Below are positions 19,273-29,222 of a DNA stretch of 64,000 nucleotides, in pieces (position 1 is the first letter of the stretch; the number at the start of each line of letters is the position of its first letter). The position numbers were made by a program, and so were the translations under genes. The DNA is from JAFGIN01 sp050301235. GTDB taxonomy: Bacteria; Fibrobacterota; Chitinivibrionia; Chitinivibrionales; Chitinispirillaceae. Location of the stretch: positions 8,166 through 72,165 of the forward strand of contig JBNKZD010000070.1 in NCBI GenBank assembly GCA_050301235.1, in the 5' to 3' direction. The notes beneath the pieces are model-generated. The model saw only the letters and a list, made by a program, of their open reading frames with translations. It was not told the DNA's origin and did not search any database.

Positions 19273-20245
19273 TAGCATTTTCCGAACACCAGCGCTCTCC
19301 CCAGGCAAGTGTAATAACATTAAAATCTTTGATTTTCGATATTTGTTTGTAACAGTAATCATAATTCCACCTGAATGGAAATGGGTGACTCAGTTCAAGT
19401 ACATGGGAAGCAAATGTAATTTTTGGTTTCACATGATAAACCGCTTTCGAAAGAGGCATTGGCAGTTGTGTATGAACGATAAATATATCAACAGGCTCAG
19501 TGGTTTTCATCTTTTTAATGTTATTTCCATCACCCGTATGATAGATGGTGAATTTATCATTGTTACATCGATAAGAGATCTGATACTGGAGCATATTTTT
19601 AGAACTAATGAGCGGTAATTGCCGATGATGGTCGCCAATACACATTGAAATGGTATTATTACCTAATGTTATCACTGTATCTTTTTTGACAATTACCGAA
19701 TGGGGATAAAAATTTGAAAAAACAGGCTTTTTAAACTCTAACATTTTTTCAACCAGTCGCTTATCGTAGTGATCATGATGCCAGTGAGTTATTAATAATA
19801 CATCTAAAAAAGATGCAAGCTTTTCAGCATCACGAAAAGAGAGATCAACACCAATGATAGATGTTGCTGTCTGAAAAACATAACCCATATTATAGAAATA
19901 CCAGCAGATCAGCCCTTTTTCAACTTTAGTTGATTCTATTGCATTAATTGACCGATTGGTAACATTTTTAAAATATTCAAGAACCTGGAATTTATCTTCG
20001 AGAGCTTCTGCTTTGTAACAGTTAACGGTTTTTATATATTTCATGAAAGTTAACGGCCTGACATGTTGAGCCTGCTCCTGAATAAGCTGAAGATACTGAT
20101 TTCTGATTTCTTTCAGGGTATCATTGGTCGGATAGATAATAAGCTCGATTTTCTGCAGTTCATCCTCGGCGGCCTTGACATTGTGTTCCGCAATAATTGA
20201 AAAAGGGGCAAAAAAAGTCAGTAGAATAAGAAATTTCACACGCAT
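19256..20245 (-). CDS. Secreted metallo-beta-lactamase-fold hydrolase
   Basis: 329 residues with an N-terminal signal sequence (FLILLTFFAPFSIIA). The metal-binding signature HWHHDHYD near residue 155 and later GDHH and HTGDG elements identify the MBL fold, closest in style to the UlaG/lactonase-like group. The first ~100 residues before the hydrolase core are helical and not recognised. Substrate unknown. It lies 17 bases downstream of the cyclase-family gene on the same strand and may be in an operon with it. Confidence 0.78.
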   Translation of the reverse strand: MRVKFLILLTFFAPFSIIAEHNVKAAEDELQKIELIIYPTNDTLKEIRNQYLQLIQEQAQHVRPLTFMKYIKTVNCYKAEALEDKFQVLEYFKNVTNRSINAIESTKVEKGLICWYFYNMGYVFQTATSIIGVDLSFRDAEKLASFLDVLLITHWHHDHYDKRLVEKMLEFKKPVFSNFYPHSVIVKKDTVITLGNNTISMCIGDHHRQLPLISSKNMLQYQISYRCNNDKFTIYHTGDGNNIKKMKTTEPVDIFIVHTQLPMPLSKAVYHVKPKITFASHVLELSHPFPFRWNYDYCYKQISKIKDFNVITLAWGERWCSENAIISSK

Positions 20246-20262
20246 AATAAAAATGAATAGTT

Positions 20263-20886
20263 TCAGGATTGATATACTCTCGCAACTACCCTTACAGGTG
20301 ATGAATCCGCTTTAATTTTCAAAGGGAAAGCGAAAATTTCGAACCGATCATAACTTAAAAGTAACTTGAGATTGGTCATATTTTCTATAATCAGAATATC
20401 ATGTTTAAACAGTAGTTTGTGAATATCAAATGGAAATCTGTCAGGTGAAGGTGAATCAATCCCAAGCATTTTGATCTTTTTACCGATTAGAAACTCTGCA
20501 AACAATTGGTCAATAACCGGATAGTTCTGATAATACGAGTCAGTTCCATAAAGATCGCTGTGACCAGTGAAAAGAAGTACAATATCATTACTTTTAACGC
20601 ACTCAGGAAAACAATTATTAGACGAAATACATGTCTGGTTTCTTACATCAAGCAGACAACCATTTCCGGTAAATCTTTCGATCGGATAACTATCTACCAG
20701 CGTTTTTGAATCTGTCAAATGCATTGGCGTATCTATATGTGTACCCGTGTGCATGCCCGTCTGAAGCCTGAAATTATTGTAATGATCATACTCAAGGTAG
20801 TTTTCCTGAAAAAGGGCTATCGGAGTATCAGAAGGGTATACAGGCATGTTATCAAATATTGTCAAACTTAGATCAATATATTGCAT
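20263..20886 (-). CDS. Cyclase-family / kynurenine-formamidase-like hydrolase
   Basis: The start is set at the ATG at 20886 because AAGGTGA lies six bases before it and the conserved opening YIDLSLTI follows; a longer frame to 20952 adds unconserved residues. The HTGTHIDTPMHL motif is the metal-binding signature of the cyclase family (PF04199), which includes arylformamidases and polyketide-type cyclases. At ~207 residues it has the usual size. The actual substrate cannot be read from sequence; no tryptophan-degradation genes are nearby. Confidence 0.82.
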   Translation of the reverse strand: MQYIDLSLTIFDNMPVYPSDTPIALFQENYLEYDHYNNFRLQTGMHTGTHIDTPMHLTDSKTLVDSYPIERFTGNGCLLDVRNQTCISSNNCFPECVKSNDIVLLFTGHSDLYGTDSYYQNYPVIDQLFAEFLIGKKIKMLGIDSPSPDRFPFDIHKLLFKHDILIIENMTNLKLLLSYDRFEIFAFPLKIKADSSPVRVVARVYQS

Positions 20887-20902
20887 TGAAATCACCTTAC
20901 AA

Positions 20903-21148
20903 TCACATAAAACGTACTGTAATCTTTTTAAGATATCGTTCTTCAAGTACACCGGCTATTCGTTTTACAATTGCATGACGTAATTCGACATTATGATTAC
21001 CGGTTATCCTGTTGGCATCATTAAGTCTGGTTCCTACAATGAATGTTATATCATCACTTTCCAGAAATCTGAAATATAATTTAAATGCAGCATTTCCATT
21101 TTCGAAAAAAGATGGATTACTTTTTTGGATTTTCGGAAAATGATTCAA
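20903..21148 (-). CDS. Small hypothetical protein downstream of the hydrogenase-like gene
   Basis: An 81-residue frame with natural-looking composition (FIVGTRLNDANRITGNHN, ELRHAIVKRIAGVLEERYL) that overlaps the end of the hydrogenase-like gene by 32 bases and ends 16 bases before the cyclase-family start. Its position fills an otherwise empty interval in a run of same-strand genes. No good ribosome site is visible and the start is uncertain. I do not recognise it. Confidence 0.42.
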   Translation of the reverse strand: MNHFPKIQKSNPSFFENGNAAFKLYFRFLESDDITFIVGTRLNDANRITGNHNVELRHAIVKRIAGVLEERYLKKITVRFM

Positions 21149-22832
21149 TTATTGAATCAAGAACAATTTCCGTTTCTGATGCATTCTCACCAAGTAAACA
21201 TGCTATTTTCTGCACCATTGTCAGGTTTTTCTGGATGACATCTCTTGCTCGTCTCACAACCTGTTCCTTTTGTATAAAAGGTGCAGTGATATCGGCAAAA
21301 ACACCACCAATCACTGAATGTGGTTCGATAGTGAAAATTGACCCCTGAATAATCCTGTTTTCGACTTTAAAATCACGATGAATAATATCTTCACCGGTGT
21401 CAAGAACATGCTTGAAAAATTCATGAAAAGGTACTATTTTATGAAGTGAAACTCCTTCAAGTCCTGATGATGAACCGAATGCGGTTTCAGTGGCTGGCCC
21501 AAAAATTGTTACAAAATTCCTGTTACTTTCGATTATACGGAATTGATCATTTACAATAACAACACCTGAAGGCATTGTGCGAATCAGACCCATAGCTTTG
21601 TTCTGTGCCAGTTTCCGCATATAGGTAACGCACATGGTACGCTCGGCTTTACCCGAAAGAAGTGCATTTGCAAAATCGCGACAGGAGTCGTAGCCACAAC
21701 CTCCGCAATTCAGTTCATCTTTAACAGAAAGTTTCCCGACCTGCAGTAAAGCGCCTGTAATCTCTTTTTCGGAATAGGTAAAAAATTTGACGGTTGAATC
21801 TGCAACGAACTCTGCAATCGGTATTGATGGTGTTCGGGGGATTTTTTTTGAAGGATATGAGGTTGTAGTAATTATTGTGAGCCGTTTTTTAATAGTAGAA
21901 TAGTGATCTTCACAAAGTGGACCGTTGATACACCCGCCTTCACAAGCAAGAGCCTCGATAAACAGATTTTCTTTCAACGATTCAGGGTCGATATTTTCCA
22001 GGGCATTTCTCACATTTTTAAGTCCGGAAAAGGAGATAAACTGTGGATCATTAACGGTACAGTTAATTTTTATTGTTGCTGACATTCCACCATCAACCGG
22101 ATACATTGCTCCTTCTTCTGCAGCATTGGGGATGAAAAGGCTGTCACTATCAGGAGTGAGTGCAGTTAGATCTATCTTTTCCTCGCTGAGCCAGTTCCGA
22201 AAATCTTCGAATGTTATTACTGTATCAATCAAGTTGGGATGACTGTCAGCTTCACGTTTTTTTCCAATACAGGGACCAATGAAAACAACGCCAATAGTTT
22301 CGCCATAGCGCTTCCGGAGCATTTTGCTGTGAGCAAGCATTGGCGAAAGAAAACCGGTAACTGTTCCTGTCAATTTAGGAATATAGTGTGTTATCAGATC
22401 GACAATTACTGGACAGGCTGAAGAGATGAACAGTTTATGTTCTTGAGTAGCAAGCTGCTGTGCGATATGAGCGGATACCTGCTGTGCACCAAGCGCCGTT
22501 TCCGAAACCCCAAAAAAACCCAGCTTTTTAAGAGCATTGATTATAACTGATCCATCAGAAATACCGAATTCACTTTTGTATGATGGGGCAAGTGATGCAA
22601 TTACTTTCTTTTTTGTTTTAATCAGGTTTTTAACTTTCCCAAGATCATCCCTGACTTTCTTCGCATGCGCTGGACACACATTGACACAATGTCCGCATAA
22701 TACACAAAGCTCAGGAATGACAGCTGCTGCGCCATTTTGAAATTTGATCGCTTTTACCGGGCATTCCCGTACACATTTGTAGCAATCCTGACATTCGTTT
22801 TTTTCTGTATAAATCGGATTAAAATTTTTCAT
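21117..22832 (-). CDS. PAS-bearing [FeFe]-hydrogenase-like protein (probable H2/redox sensor)
   Basis: About 571 residues from the ATG at 22832, chosen because CAGGGA precedes it; a longer start at 22853 lacks this. Two 4Fe-4S clusters are encoded at the N-terminus (Cys14, 17, 20, 24 and Cys43, 46, 49, 53). The H-cluster domain follows: L1 SSACP (137-141), L2 GPCIGKK (Cys188) and L3 ACEGGC (Cys297, Cys301). In catalytic hydrogenases L1 is TSCCP; here Ala replaces the first, proton-relay cysteine, as in sensory group C types. A further four-cysteine Fe-S motif lies at 376-401 and a PAS domain at about 415-530. This order matches putative hydrogen- or redox-sensing proteins rather than bulk H2 enzymes. 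No output kinase is fused; partners may be elsewhere. Confidence 0.85.
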   Translation of the reverse strand: MKNFNPIYTEKNECQDCYKCVRECPVKAIKFQNGAAAVIPELCVLCGHCVNVCPAHAKKVRDDLGKVKNLIKTKKKVIASLAPSYKSEFGISDGSVIINALKKLGFFGVSETALGAQQVSAHIAQQLATQEHKLFISSACPVIVDLITHYIPKLTGTVTGFLSPMLAHSKMLRKRYGETIGVVFIGPCIGKKREADSHPNLIDTVITFEDFRNWLSEEKIDLTALTPDSDSLFIPNAAEEGAMYPVDGGMSATIKINCTVNDPQFISFSGLKNVRNALENIDPESLKENLFIEALACEGGCINGPLCEDHYSTIKKRLTIITTTSYPSKKIPRTPSIPIAEFVADSTVKFFTYSEKEITGALLQVGKLSVKDELNCGGCGYDSCRDFANALLSGKAERTMCVTYMRKLAQNKAMGLIRTMPSGVVIVNDQFRIIESNRNFVTIFGPATETAFGSSSGLEGVSLHKIVPFHEFFKHVLDTGEDIIHRDFKVENRIIQGSIFTIEPHSVIGGVFADITAPFIQKEQVVRRARDVIQKNLTMVQKIACLLGENASETEIVLDSIIESFSENPKK

Positions 22833-23144
22833 GCCGTTTCCCTGCGTAATCAAGAAATTTTTCTGAAAGAATCCTCAGAAGAATAGTGCTGTCCATCTCT
22901 ATTATTAATACCTTTAAAACAATTTAACTTACTGGTTAAAGTGCTTCTTTATCTGAAAATGAACAATATTGATCATTAATCGCTATCGAAAGTGGTGATA
23001 ATTGGGTTAAATATAATTATAATATACGGTTTATAATGAAAATTGTCCAGACATTTGTGATTATTTTCACTTAAAATCTTAAAATAGGCGACTCAAAGGT
23101 AATTCAATGAAATTATTTTAAATTTTAATGTGAATTTTATTACT
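22833..23144. other. AT-rich spacer without a gene
   Basis: About 310 bases, very AT-rich, between two minus-strand genes. It must contain the promoter of the hydrogenase-like gene and the end of the NAGPA-domain transcript, but I see no clear terminator, riboswitch or small open frame. Confidence 0.4.
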
Positions 23145-23933
23145 TTAATTGATCTTCATTATACCAATTACATTAGGTATTTCAGGAGCTTCAGAGGGTG
23201 AGTAGCCTAATCCGTTAAATTGCCCAATTAATTCAAGTTTCGTTGAAATTGTTTCTATGGCCATCTGCGCAATATGACCTCCATCAAGATACATTGCTCG
23301 ATCGATATTGATCGGAAGGGCAAGCAAAATGTTTGAAAAATCATGTACGGAGTGAGGAGTACCGGAAAAAATGAAAAGAATTTTTCCGCTTTTATCCGCC
23401 CCAATTGAAGCGATACTCCAGGACTGTCCCTGACTCCAGACATTTTTACCAGTACAGGAGATCATCCGGATACTTTGAATAAAAGTTGTGTAATTGCGTT
23501 TTAAACTGATAAAATCATCACATTGACGATCTATAATCCTGAATAGCGGAACATCTGCGCTTCTGGGATTGAATACAAGTATTGTTTTGTCTTTTGACAT
23601 ATACGAATTATTTGTATGAACAGCAGTTTTCATCAGTGAAACCGATGTTTTATAGTCCTGCTGGTACATGCTTGCATTGATCGCTGCCACAAGATGCTTC
23701 CTCTTACACCACTGTTTTGCCGATAAAGCCTTACCCTGATCAGGAGCCGATGAACAGAATAGTTGCAATGAATATCGGGATGGGTCGATTCTGAGGATGT
23801 AAATAGTAGCTTTAATACTGTCTGGATACCCGGGTGAATGGAATGTACCCAGCTCAAGACCACTTTCAAGTGTTTTCCATGCAGAAAAAGCCTGTGAAAT
23901 AAACAGTAACAATATAACTGAGTATTTAATCAT
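23145..23933 (-). CDS. Secreted NAGPA-domain protein (phosphodiester glycosidase-like)
   Basis: 262 residues with a signal peptide (YSVILLLFISQAFSAW). The body matches the NAGPA/phosphodiester glycosidase domain (PF09992): AAINASMY, then SWSIASIGADKSGKILFIFS and AMYLDGG with a final GLGYSPSE. The family removes sugar caps from phosphodiesters or trims exopolysaccharides; the substrate here is unknown. It is a single gene on the minus strand. Confidence 0.78.
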   Translation of the reverse strand: MIKYSVILLLFISQAFSAWKTLESGLELGTFHSPGYPDSIKATIYILRIDPSRYSLQLFCSSAPDQGKALSAKQWCKRKHLVAAINASMYQQDYKTSVSLMKTAVHTNNSYMSKDKTILVFNPRSADVPLFRIIDRQCDDFISLKRNYTTFIQSIRMISCTGKNVWSQGQSWSIASIGADKSGKILFIFSGTPHSVHDFSNILLALPINIDRAMYLDGGHIAQMAIETISTKLELIGQFNGLGYSPSEAPEIPNVIGIMKIN

Positions 23934-24091
23934 GATTGTGTTCCTGATAGTGGATCTCTTAAAAAATAGGTTTAGGTTTTGTTGAGTTCAAGTGCTTCTG
24001 CCCGGACAAATAGTTTATTTGACATTTAACTTCCGTTATTATAAGCTTTTAATACACACACTTTTCAATTTAGGTTAATGGATGTCAGTAA

Positions 24092-25357
24092 GTGAAAATT
24101 CAGGTACTTAGAACTTCTAAAGCACATGTGGCCCGCAAATCAGGAAAAAAACGCACCTGGTTTCTAAAGCCATTTCGAAGTGTTTTGATCGATTATGCTG
24201 TTTTTTTTTCCATTAATATAACCCTGGTCCACTTCCTATTGATACTGATGCATGATCAGATCGTTGTAATGGTCGGAGTATTCTGGGTTGGGCTTTTTGC
24301 CTGGCGTGGCGGGATCATTGCCGGATTGATTGGGGGTGCTATCATTTCATTTTCAATTTCAATAAGCTTGTCTTTTGCGCCAAAAGGATTAGGTGCAATG
24401 CCCTACTATTTCAATAACAAAGTTCCAGGCGTTGTCTTTGGGCTAATACAATACATTACTGTGTCTATTGTTGTCGGATACATTTCGACTCTGGTTCACC
24501 AGTTACGTAAAGAAATTCAATTGAGGATTAATATTCAGAAGCAATTGGAATGTAAAGTAAGAGAACTTGATGCTTTTGGCCATACGGTAGCTCACGATCT
24601 TAAAAACCCCCTTATGATAGTAAATGTATCGATTGATGGACTGATTAAAGAGTTTGGATCCCTTGGTAGTCCCAAAGCTGCAAAAATGCTCGCTTTTATC
24701 AGTGATGGAACTAAACAGATGATAAACATTATTGAATCACTGCTTATGCTGGCAGGTGTTAAGAAGATCAACAATCAGGATTTTGAAATCTTTCCCGCAG
24801 GTGACAGTGTTAATGATGCTCTTAAAAGACTGGAATATCTTATTGAAGCTAACAATGTCAAGATACAAAAACCCGAATATTGGCCATCTGTATATGGGTA
24901 TGCTCCCTGGATTACCGAAATTTGGGCTAATTATATAAACAATGCGATAAAATATGGGGGAAATCCAGCACAGCATATACAACCATCAATTGAACTTGGA
25001 TATGATTTTCCTAATAATGATAGAAAAGATGCATTTGTTCGTTTCTGGGTAAAAGACAATGGACCCGGTATTACCAAAGAAAAAATACCAGCATTATTCA
25101 AGGAATTCTGCAGGCTGGATAATACTACCGGGAAAGAAGGACATGGACTAGGCTTATCTATTGTTAAGTTAATCGTTGCACGTTTCAATGGTGAAGTCGG
25201 CGTTGAGAGTGAGCCAGGGAACGGAAGTCTTTTTTATTTTACTCTTCCCGTTAAAATAATTGAAGAAACACATGCAAACAAAAAATTCAATAAAATAACC
25301 ATTAAACAGGATCATTATAAGAAGGATGTACTTATAAATGAAAGTGTTAGTAGCTGA
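24092..25357 (+). CDS. Membrane sensor histidine kinase
   Basis: 421 residues with a GTG start. Residues 32-135 hold four or so membrane segments forming an integral-membrane sensor. A short coiled coil precedes the H box FGHTVAHDLKNP (phospho-acceptor His168). The N box (NYINNAIKYGG), G1 (DNGPGI) and G2 (GHGLGLSI) are intact, so an active kinase is expected. Its last 20 bases overlap the start of the HD-GYP response regulator, which is its likely partner; a REC-HPt protein follows. Confidence 0.88.
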   Translation: MKIQVLRTSKAHVARKSGKKRTWFLKPFRSVLIDYAVFFSINITLVHFLLILMHDQIVVMVGVFWVGLFAWRGGIIAGLIGGAIISFSISISLSFAPKGLGAMPYYFNNKVPGVVFGLIQYITVSIVVGYISTLVHQLRKEIQLRINIQKQLECKVRELDAFGHTVAHDLKNPLMIVNVSIDGLIKEFGSLGSPKAAKMLAFISDGTKQMINIIESLLMLAGVKKINNQDFEIFPAGDSVNDALKRLEYLIEANNVKIQKPEYWPSVYGYAPWITEIWANYINNAIKYGGNPAQHIQPSIELGYDFPNNDRKDAFVRFWVKDNGPGITKEKIPALFKEFCRLDNTTGKEGHGLGLSIVKLIVARFNGEVGVESEPGNGSLFYFTLPVKIIEETHANKKFNKITIKQDHYKKDVLINESVSS

Positions 25358-26336
25358 TGATGAACTGGTGAGCAGGACCAAGGTTGAAAAACATGTCACA
25401 ACTATGGGACATGAAGTTATTGTTGCCTGTGATGGAAGGGAAGCATTAAATCTATGGCGACAGCACCGTCCGGAAATGGTTATTACTGATTGGGTAATGC
25501 CCAATATGACCGGCGTGGAACTTGTTCAGGAGATCAAAAATCTCCAGGGGAGCCGTTACTGTTACGTGATCATGGTCACTTCACAAAACGAGACTAACGA
25601 TCTTATTATTGGGATGAATGCAGGTGCAGATGATTTTTTAACTAAACCATTCGTAAAGGAAGAACTAACTGTCAGGATAAAAGCCGGTGAGCGTATTGTC
25701 AATTTTGAAAGTCGTGATATTGTTATATTTTCAATGGCGTGTCTGGCTGAAGCCAGGGACAACGACACAGGTAACCATCTTGAGCGTATCCGTTATTATT
25801 CTAAAGTGCTGGCGGAAAATTTAGCTGCTGAAGAAAAACTAAAGCAACTGACACCATCATTTATTGACAATATTTTTATAACAAGCCCTCTTCATGACAT
25901 AGGCAAAATTGGTATTCCGGATTTTGTTCTGCTCAAGCCTGGCCGGCTGGACGACAAAGAATATAAGATCATGCAAAAACATACATCAATTGGCCACAAG
26001 GCACTTTCAACTGCAATCGAAAAATATCCTAATGAGGAATATCTTAAAATGAGTGCGGAAATAGCTTTGAATCATCATGAAAAATATGATGGAAGCGGGT
26101 ATCCATCTGGGATGAAAGAGGAGGAGATCCCGTTGAGTGCACGCATTGTAGCTCTGGCGGATGTGTATGATGCACTGGTAAGTAAGCGAGTATACAAAAG
26201 CGCCATGCCTCATGATACAGCCCGCTCTATAATTGTCTCTGAACGGGGTAAACATTTCGATCCTGTAGTTGTTGATGCGTTTCTGCGTTGTGAACAGCAG
26301 TTTGTTGAAATCCTGGAAAAATTTGATATGCAATAG
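25338..26336 (+). CDS. Response regulator with HD-GYP c-di-GMP phosphodiesterase domain
   Basis: An N-terminal receiver domain (Asp7, Asp8, phospho-acceptor Asp51, Lys103) is joined to a complete HD-GYP domain: HDIGKIGIPD (HD at 186-187) and HHEKYDGSGYP (246-256). Such proteins degrade cyclic di-GMP when phosphorylated. It overlaps the histidine kinase gene by 20 bases, so the pair should be coupled in expression and signalling. Confidence 0.92.
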   Translation: MKVLVADDELVSRTKVEKHVTTMGHEVIVACDGREALNLWRQHRPEMVITDWVMPNMTGVELVQEIKNLQGSRYCYVIMVTSQNETNDLIIGMNAGADDFLTKPFVKEELTVRIKAGERIVNFESRDIVIFSMACLAEARDNDTGNHLERIRYYSKVLAENLAAEEKLKQLTPSFIDNIFITSPLHDIGKIGIPDFVLLKPGRLDDKEYKIMQKHTSIGHKALSTAIEKYPNEEYLKMSAEIALNHHEKYDGSGYPSGMKEEEIPLSARIVALADVYDALVSKRVYKSAMPHDTARSIIVSERGKHFDPVVVDAFLRCEQQFVEILEKFDMQ

Positions 26337-26402
26337 ATGGACTTTTGTTCAATACAGGTTTTTGATCTTTGCTTCTCAATAGTTTTAATTTAACGGGTAA
26401 TT

Positions 26403-27206
26403 ATGGAATCAATTGAACTCAAAGACAAGGTTATTTTAATAGTTGATGATTATGTAATAAATACTGAGATGATCAGCCTGCTTGTTTCTGACACCGGTGC
26501 AACCCCTCTCACAGCATCGAATGGCAGGGAATGTGTTAATATCATTTGCAAACAATCTGTAGATATGATCTTTATGGACCAGCACATGCCTGTTATGGAT
26601 GGCCTTCAGGCAACACGTGAAATCAGATCTTTACCAGAAGGTAAAAACATTCCTATTATTGGCATTTCTGCCAGTGAAGATGATCATGAGAGGGGTCAGT
26701 GCCTTCAGGCAGGAATGAATATGGTTGTTAACAAACTCACCCTTAATTTTGAAAAGATTTCTGAAATTGCCGAACTCATGATTGGCAATCCAAATAGTAT
26801 TGCTGAGAATCCTGCCAATCATAATTTTCAGAGTGAGCATTTGGATTGTGAAAAACCCGACTTTGATGGTGAAGAAATGAATTATGTAAAAGCCCTTATG
26901 GAATTTGAAAATGATGATGATTTAGTACATTCCCTGATGGAAGAATTCCTTAAAAATACCAGGGCGCAAGTAAAAAGCATGAAAGACTCTTTTGAAAATG
27001 GAGATTTCGGATCCATCCAGAGAGAATCGCATGGAATTAAGGGTGGTGCTGCAAATTTATGTGCCATGCCTTTGTCTAATGCCGCAAAAGCACTTGAAAT
27101 GGCTTGTAAAAAACACGAAACCCCCGATACCATTTTCAAGCTGCTTAACGATCTGAACAAGGCGGTCGAATCGTTTGGCAGTTATGTTAAAAAAAAGCTG
27201 TTATAA
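26403..27206 (+). CDS. REC-HPt phosphorelay protein
   Basis: 267 residues. A receiver domain (VDD at 14-16, Asp59, Lys111) is followed by an HPt domain with ESHGIKGGAANL, phospho-acceptor His210. It has no DNA-binding or enzymatic output, so it probably shuttles phosphate between the upstream kinase and another regulator. It lies 66 bases after the HD-GYP gene on the same strand. Confidence 0.88.
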   Translation: MESIELKDKVILIVDDYVINTEMISLLVSDTGATPLTASNGRECVNIICKQSVDMIFMDQHMPVMDGLQATREIRSLPEGKNIPIIGISASEDDHERGQCLQAGMNMVVNKLTLNFEKISEIAELMIGNPNSIAENPANHNFQSEHLDCEKPDFDGEEMNYVKALMEFENDDDLVHSLMEEFLKNTRAQVKSMKDSFENGDFGSIQRESHGIKGGAANLCAMPLSNAAKALEMACKKHETPDTIFKLLNDLNKAVESFGSYVKKKLL

Positions 27207-27373
27207 TTAATGCTCAGATAGTACGAAAAATATCCTGCTACAAACAACATTGCACTTTTATTTTACAGATGGATCGATAGTGAGTATTCCTTAAATCGAT
27301 ATTTCCGTATATAGAACCAATTATGCTCATCAGTCTCTGGAAGAAAATCTTAAACAATCTCGCTCTGCAAGGT

Positions 27374-27577
27374 CTACAATTTTTTTGTCAAGGTTCGAAT
27401 AAATATCGCCACATCTGCTTTGTCCAGTTCACCCTTAGCCACCGAGAGGACAAAATCAGCGAACTTCCCTTGCGGGGCTGTGAAATCATAACCGTTAAAA
27501 GCAAGAAAAACAAGTCTTTCGAGTGCTTCCTCTGAAAGTTGGCATTGAGCTAAAACGGTAAATTCCTCTCCATTCTC
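27374..27577 (-). pseudogene. Remnant of a Doc-like (death-on-curing) toxin
   Basis: An open stretch of 67 codons without a start codon, preceded directly by a stop. The sequence LERLVFLAFNGYDF, then FADFVLSVAKGELDKADV and AIFIR, resembles the last third of Fic/Doc death-on-curing proteins. The HPFxDGN catalytic region is absent from this frame; another frame just upstream reads FVDGDW, possibly a decayed trace of it. No antitoxin is seen. The rest of the 27207-27615 interval appears empty. Confidence 0.45.
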
Positions 27578-27615
27578 TTATCCAATCGCCATCAACAAAT
27601 GATATAAAAGTAGTA

Positions 27616-28674
27616 TCACCTCACCCTGAAAAATTCAAGGATACCGTACGCCGCATGTGTGGTGTCACTCGCCCATGCCATGTCTGCCTTGTAATAGAAG
27701 GTCGCAGGGTTTCCCACCAGCAGTTTCGTAAGATTCCCGAGAATCGGACCCAAATCGTCAATGAAGGAGTATCGGAACAGCCGGTTTTCGGCACGGATCG
27801 TCCACTGGTGATTGGGTGCTGAGTAAAATGTGGTCTCTGTGGGTTTTCCATTGACAGTGTCGATTACGGAGGTTACCTTGACATTGTTTACCGTGACGGG
27901 TGCCGCATCTCCGTCTTTCCAGATCCAGCCGGCAGGAGATGCATCTTTTTTCACAGGAATGCGGAATTGCGCCATCACACTTTTCCCATCCATCAATCCC
28001 CTGAATAATATGATACCTCTGGAAACTTCGGGCGCAGTGCCAACCGACCGTGAGTGTTCGAGCATCAACCGGCACCCTTGAATGGTTCGTGGTGCAGAAC
28101 CCGGAATAGTGAGTGTCATATTGGCATTGGCTCCGTGAAGGAGAACCGAGTATTCGAAAAATTTTCCGATTGAATCTTCCGGTGAAGGAGAGGAGACAGT
28201 GACATCGATCAACGGAACTTTGACAGGGGTGGGAATGGCATCGGTCATGATGTCCGCATTACCACCTTTAAGCGCCATGGAAATTCGGGTCGAATCGTTG
28301 GTACACGCAAGGCGGCAAGGGCCGATTACTAAAGCTGAACCAGGAGATTCTTCGGTATGCCATTTATCTCTGCCATAATAATTTGATGCTTTCCATGAAA
28401 CTCCTCCAGGCAAGATTGCCAGCAGACGGATGGTTCCGTTAGGCCCGCCGGGACCTATATTGGTGATGGTGGTCTGTATCTGAACGAATGTGCCGTCATC
28501 CGCCGAAACCGAGGCTGTATACACGTCGGTAAAACTTCCAGCCGGGAGAATCACGGGATGAAAGGTCGGGGCAGTACATTCCGCGAAAGATGAGAACGTA
28601 CAGTGAGAAAAAATGATGAATAAAGATAATAAACGGTAAAACGACTTGAAGAAGGTATTCCGTTGCACACTCAT
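27616..28674 (-). CDS. Secreted protein of unknown function
   Basis: 352 residues with an N-terminal signal sequence (LLSLFIIFSHCTFSSFA). The body is beta-rich with conserved-looking Gly/Pro and Cys pairs (IGPCRLACTNDS). No family recognised. It may be an extracellular or periplasmic beta-sandwich protein. It sits at the edge of a decayed region but the frame itself is intact. An internal Met seems less likely as start because the signal peptide would be lost. Confidence 0.7.
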   Translation of the reverse strand: MSVQRNTFFKSFYRLLSLFIIFSHCTFSSFAECTAPTFHPVILPAGSFTDVYTASVSADDGTFVQIQTTITNIGPGGPNGTIRLLAILPGGVSWKASNYYGRDKWHTEESPGSALVIGPCRLACTNDSTRISMALKGGNADIMTDAIPTPVKVPLIDVTVSSPSPEDSIGKFFEYSVLLHGANANMTLTIPGSAPRTIQGCRLMLEHSRSVGTAPEVSRGIILFRGLMDGKSVMAQFRIPVKKDASPAGWIWKDGDAAPVTVNNVKVTSVIDTVNGKPTETTFYSAPNHQWTIRAENRLFRYSFIDDLGPILGNLTKLLVGNPATFYYKADMAWASDTTHAAYGILEFFRVR

Positions 28675-29222
28675 GACCAGTTGTTCCTGTCGAATTAATT
28701 GAAAACATCATGATGGCAACCTGATACCGAAAAAATACCCTGACCATCGATTTTGCTACTTTCGTTCATAAATTACAACCTGCAGTTTCTGAAAGACAAT
28801 ACTATTGGAAAGAAGGTGAGCGATGTAGTGCATAATAAATCGGTAAAATATCAAAATGAAACATGAATAGTATTTTTCATTGATAACACCTCCTTTTCTT
28901 ACTATCTTTGCAAGAACCTTCCTGAAATAGCTGATTTGACTCCGTCCATAAATCTAAAAGATGATGCCACAATTAAAAAATATTGAAACATTGTGGCAAG
29001 TGGAAAGATGCGATTCCCAGACCACCACCGCAAATAAGTGCTGAATCTGACTCTGTAGCCGAAGAATAATACTATATTATAGTTTCTTCGAACAAAATTG
29101 TATTTGAATCTGTTTTTTTAAAATCTGCTTCAAAAAGCCAAGGCTCCGAGCTACTGAAATGTTCATTTTAATCAGCTCAGAATGAAGTACAACAAGAAAA
29201 AGTTTTAGAAAAACCCCAAAAA
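28675..29222. other. Intergenic/decayed interval
   Basis: About 550 bases with no supported gene. Short frames occur but none shows a recognisable motif. It may contain the decayed N-terminal part of the protein whose tail is described next. Confidence 0.35.

Noticed and set aside
27380..27410. GGTTCGAAT-like sequence that could be a tRNA T-loop
   Set aside because: No acceptor stem, anticodon arm or D-arm can be built around it; it lies in the Doc-like remnant.
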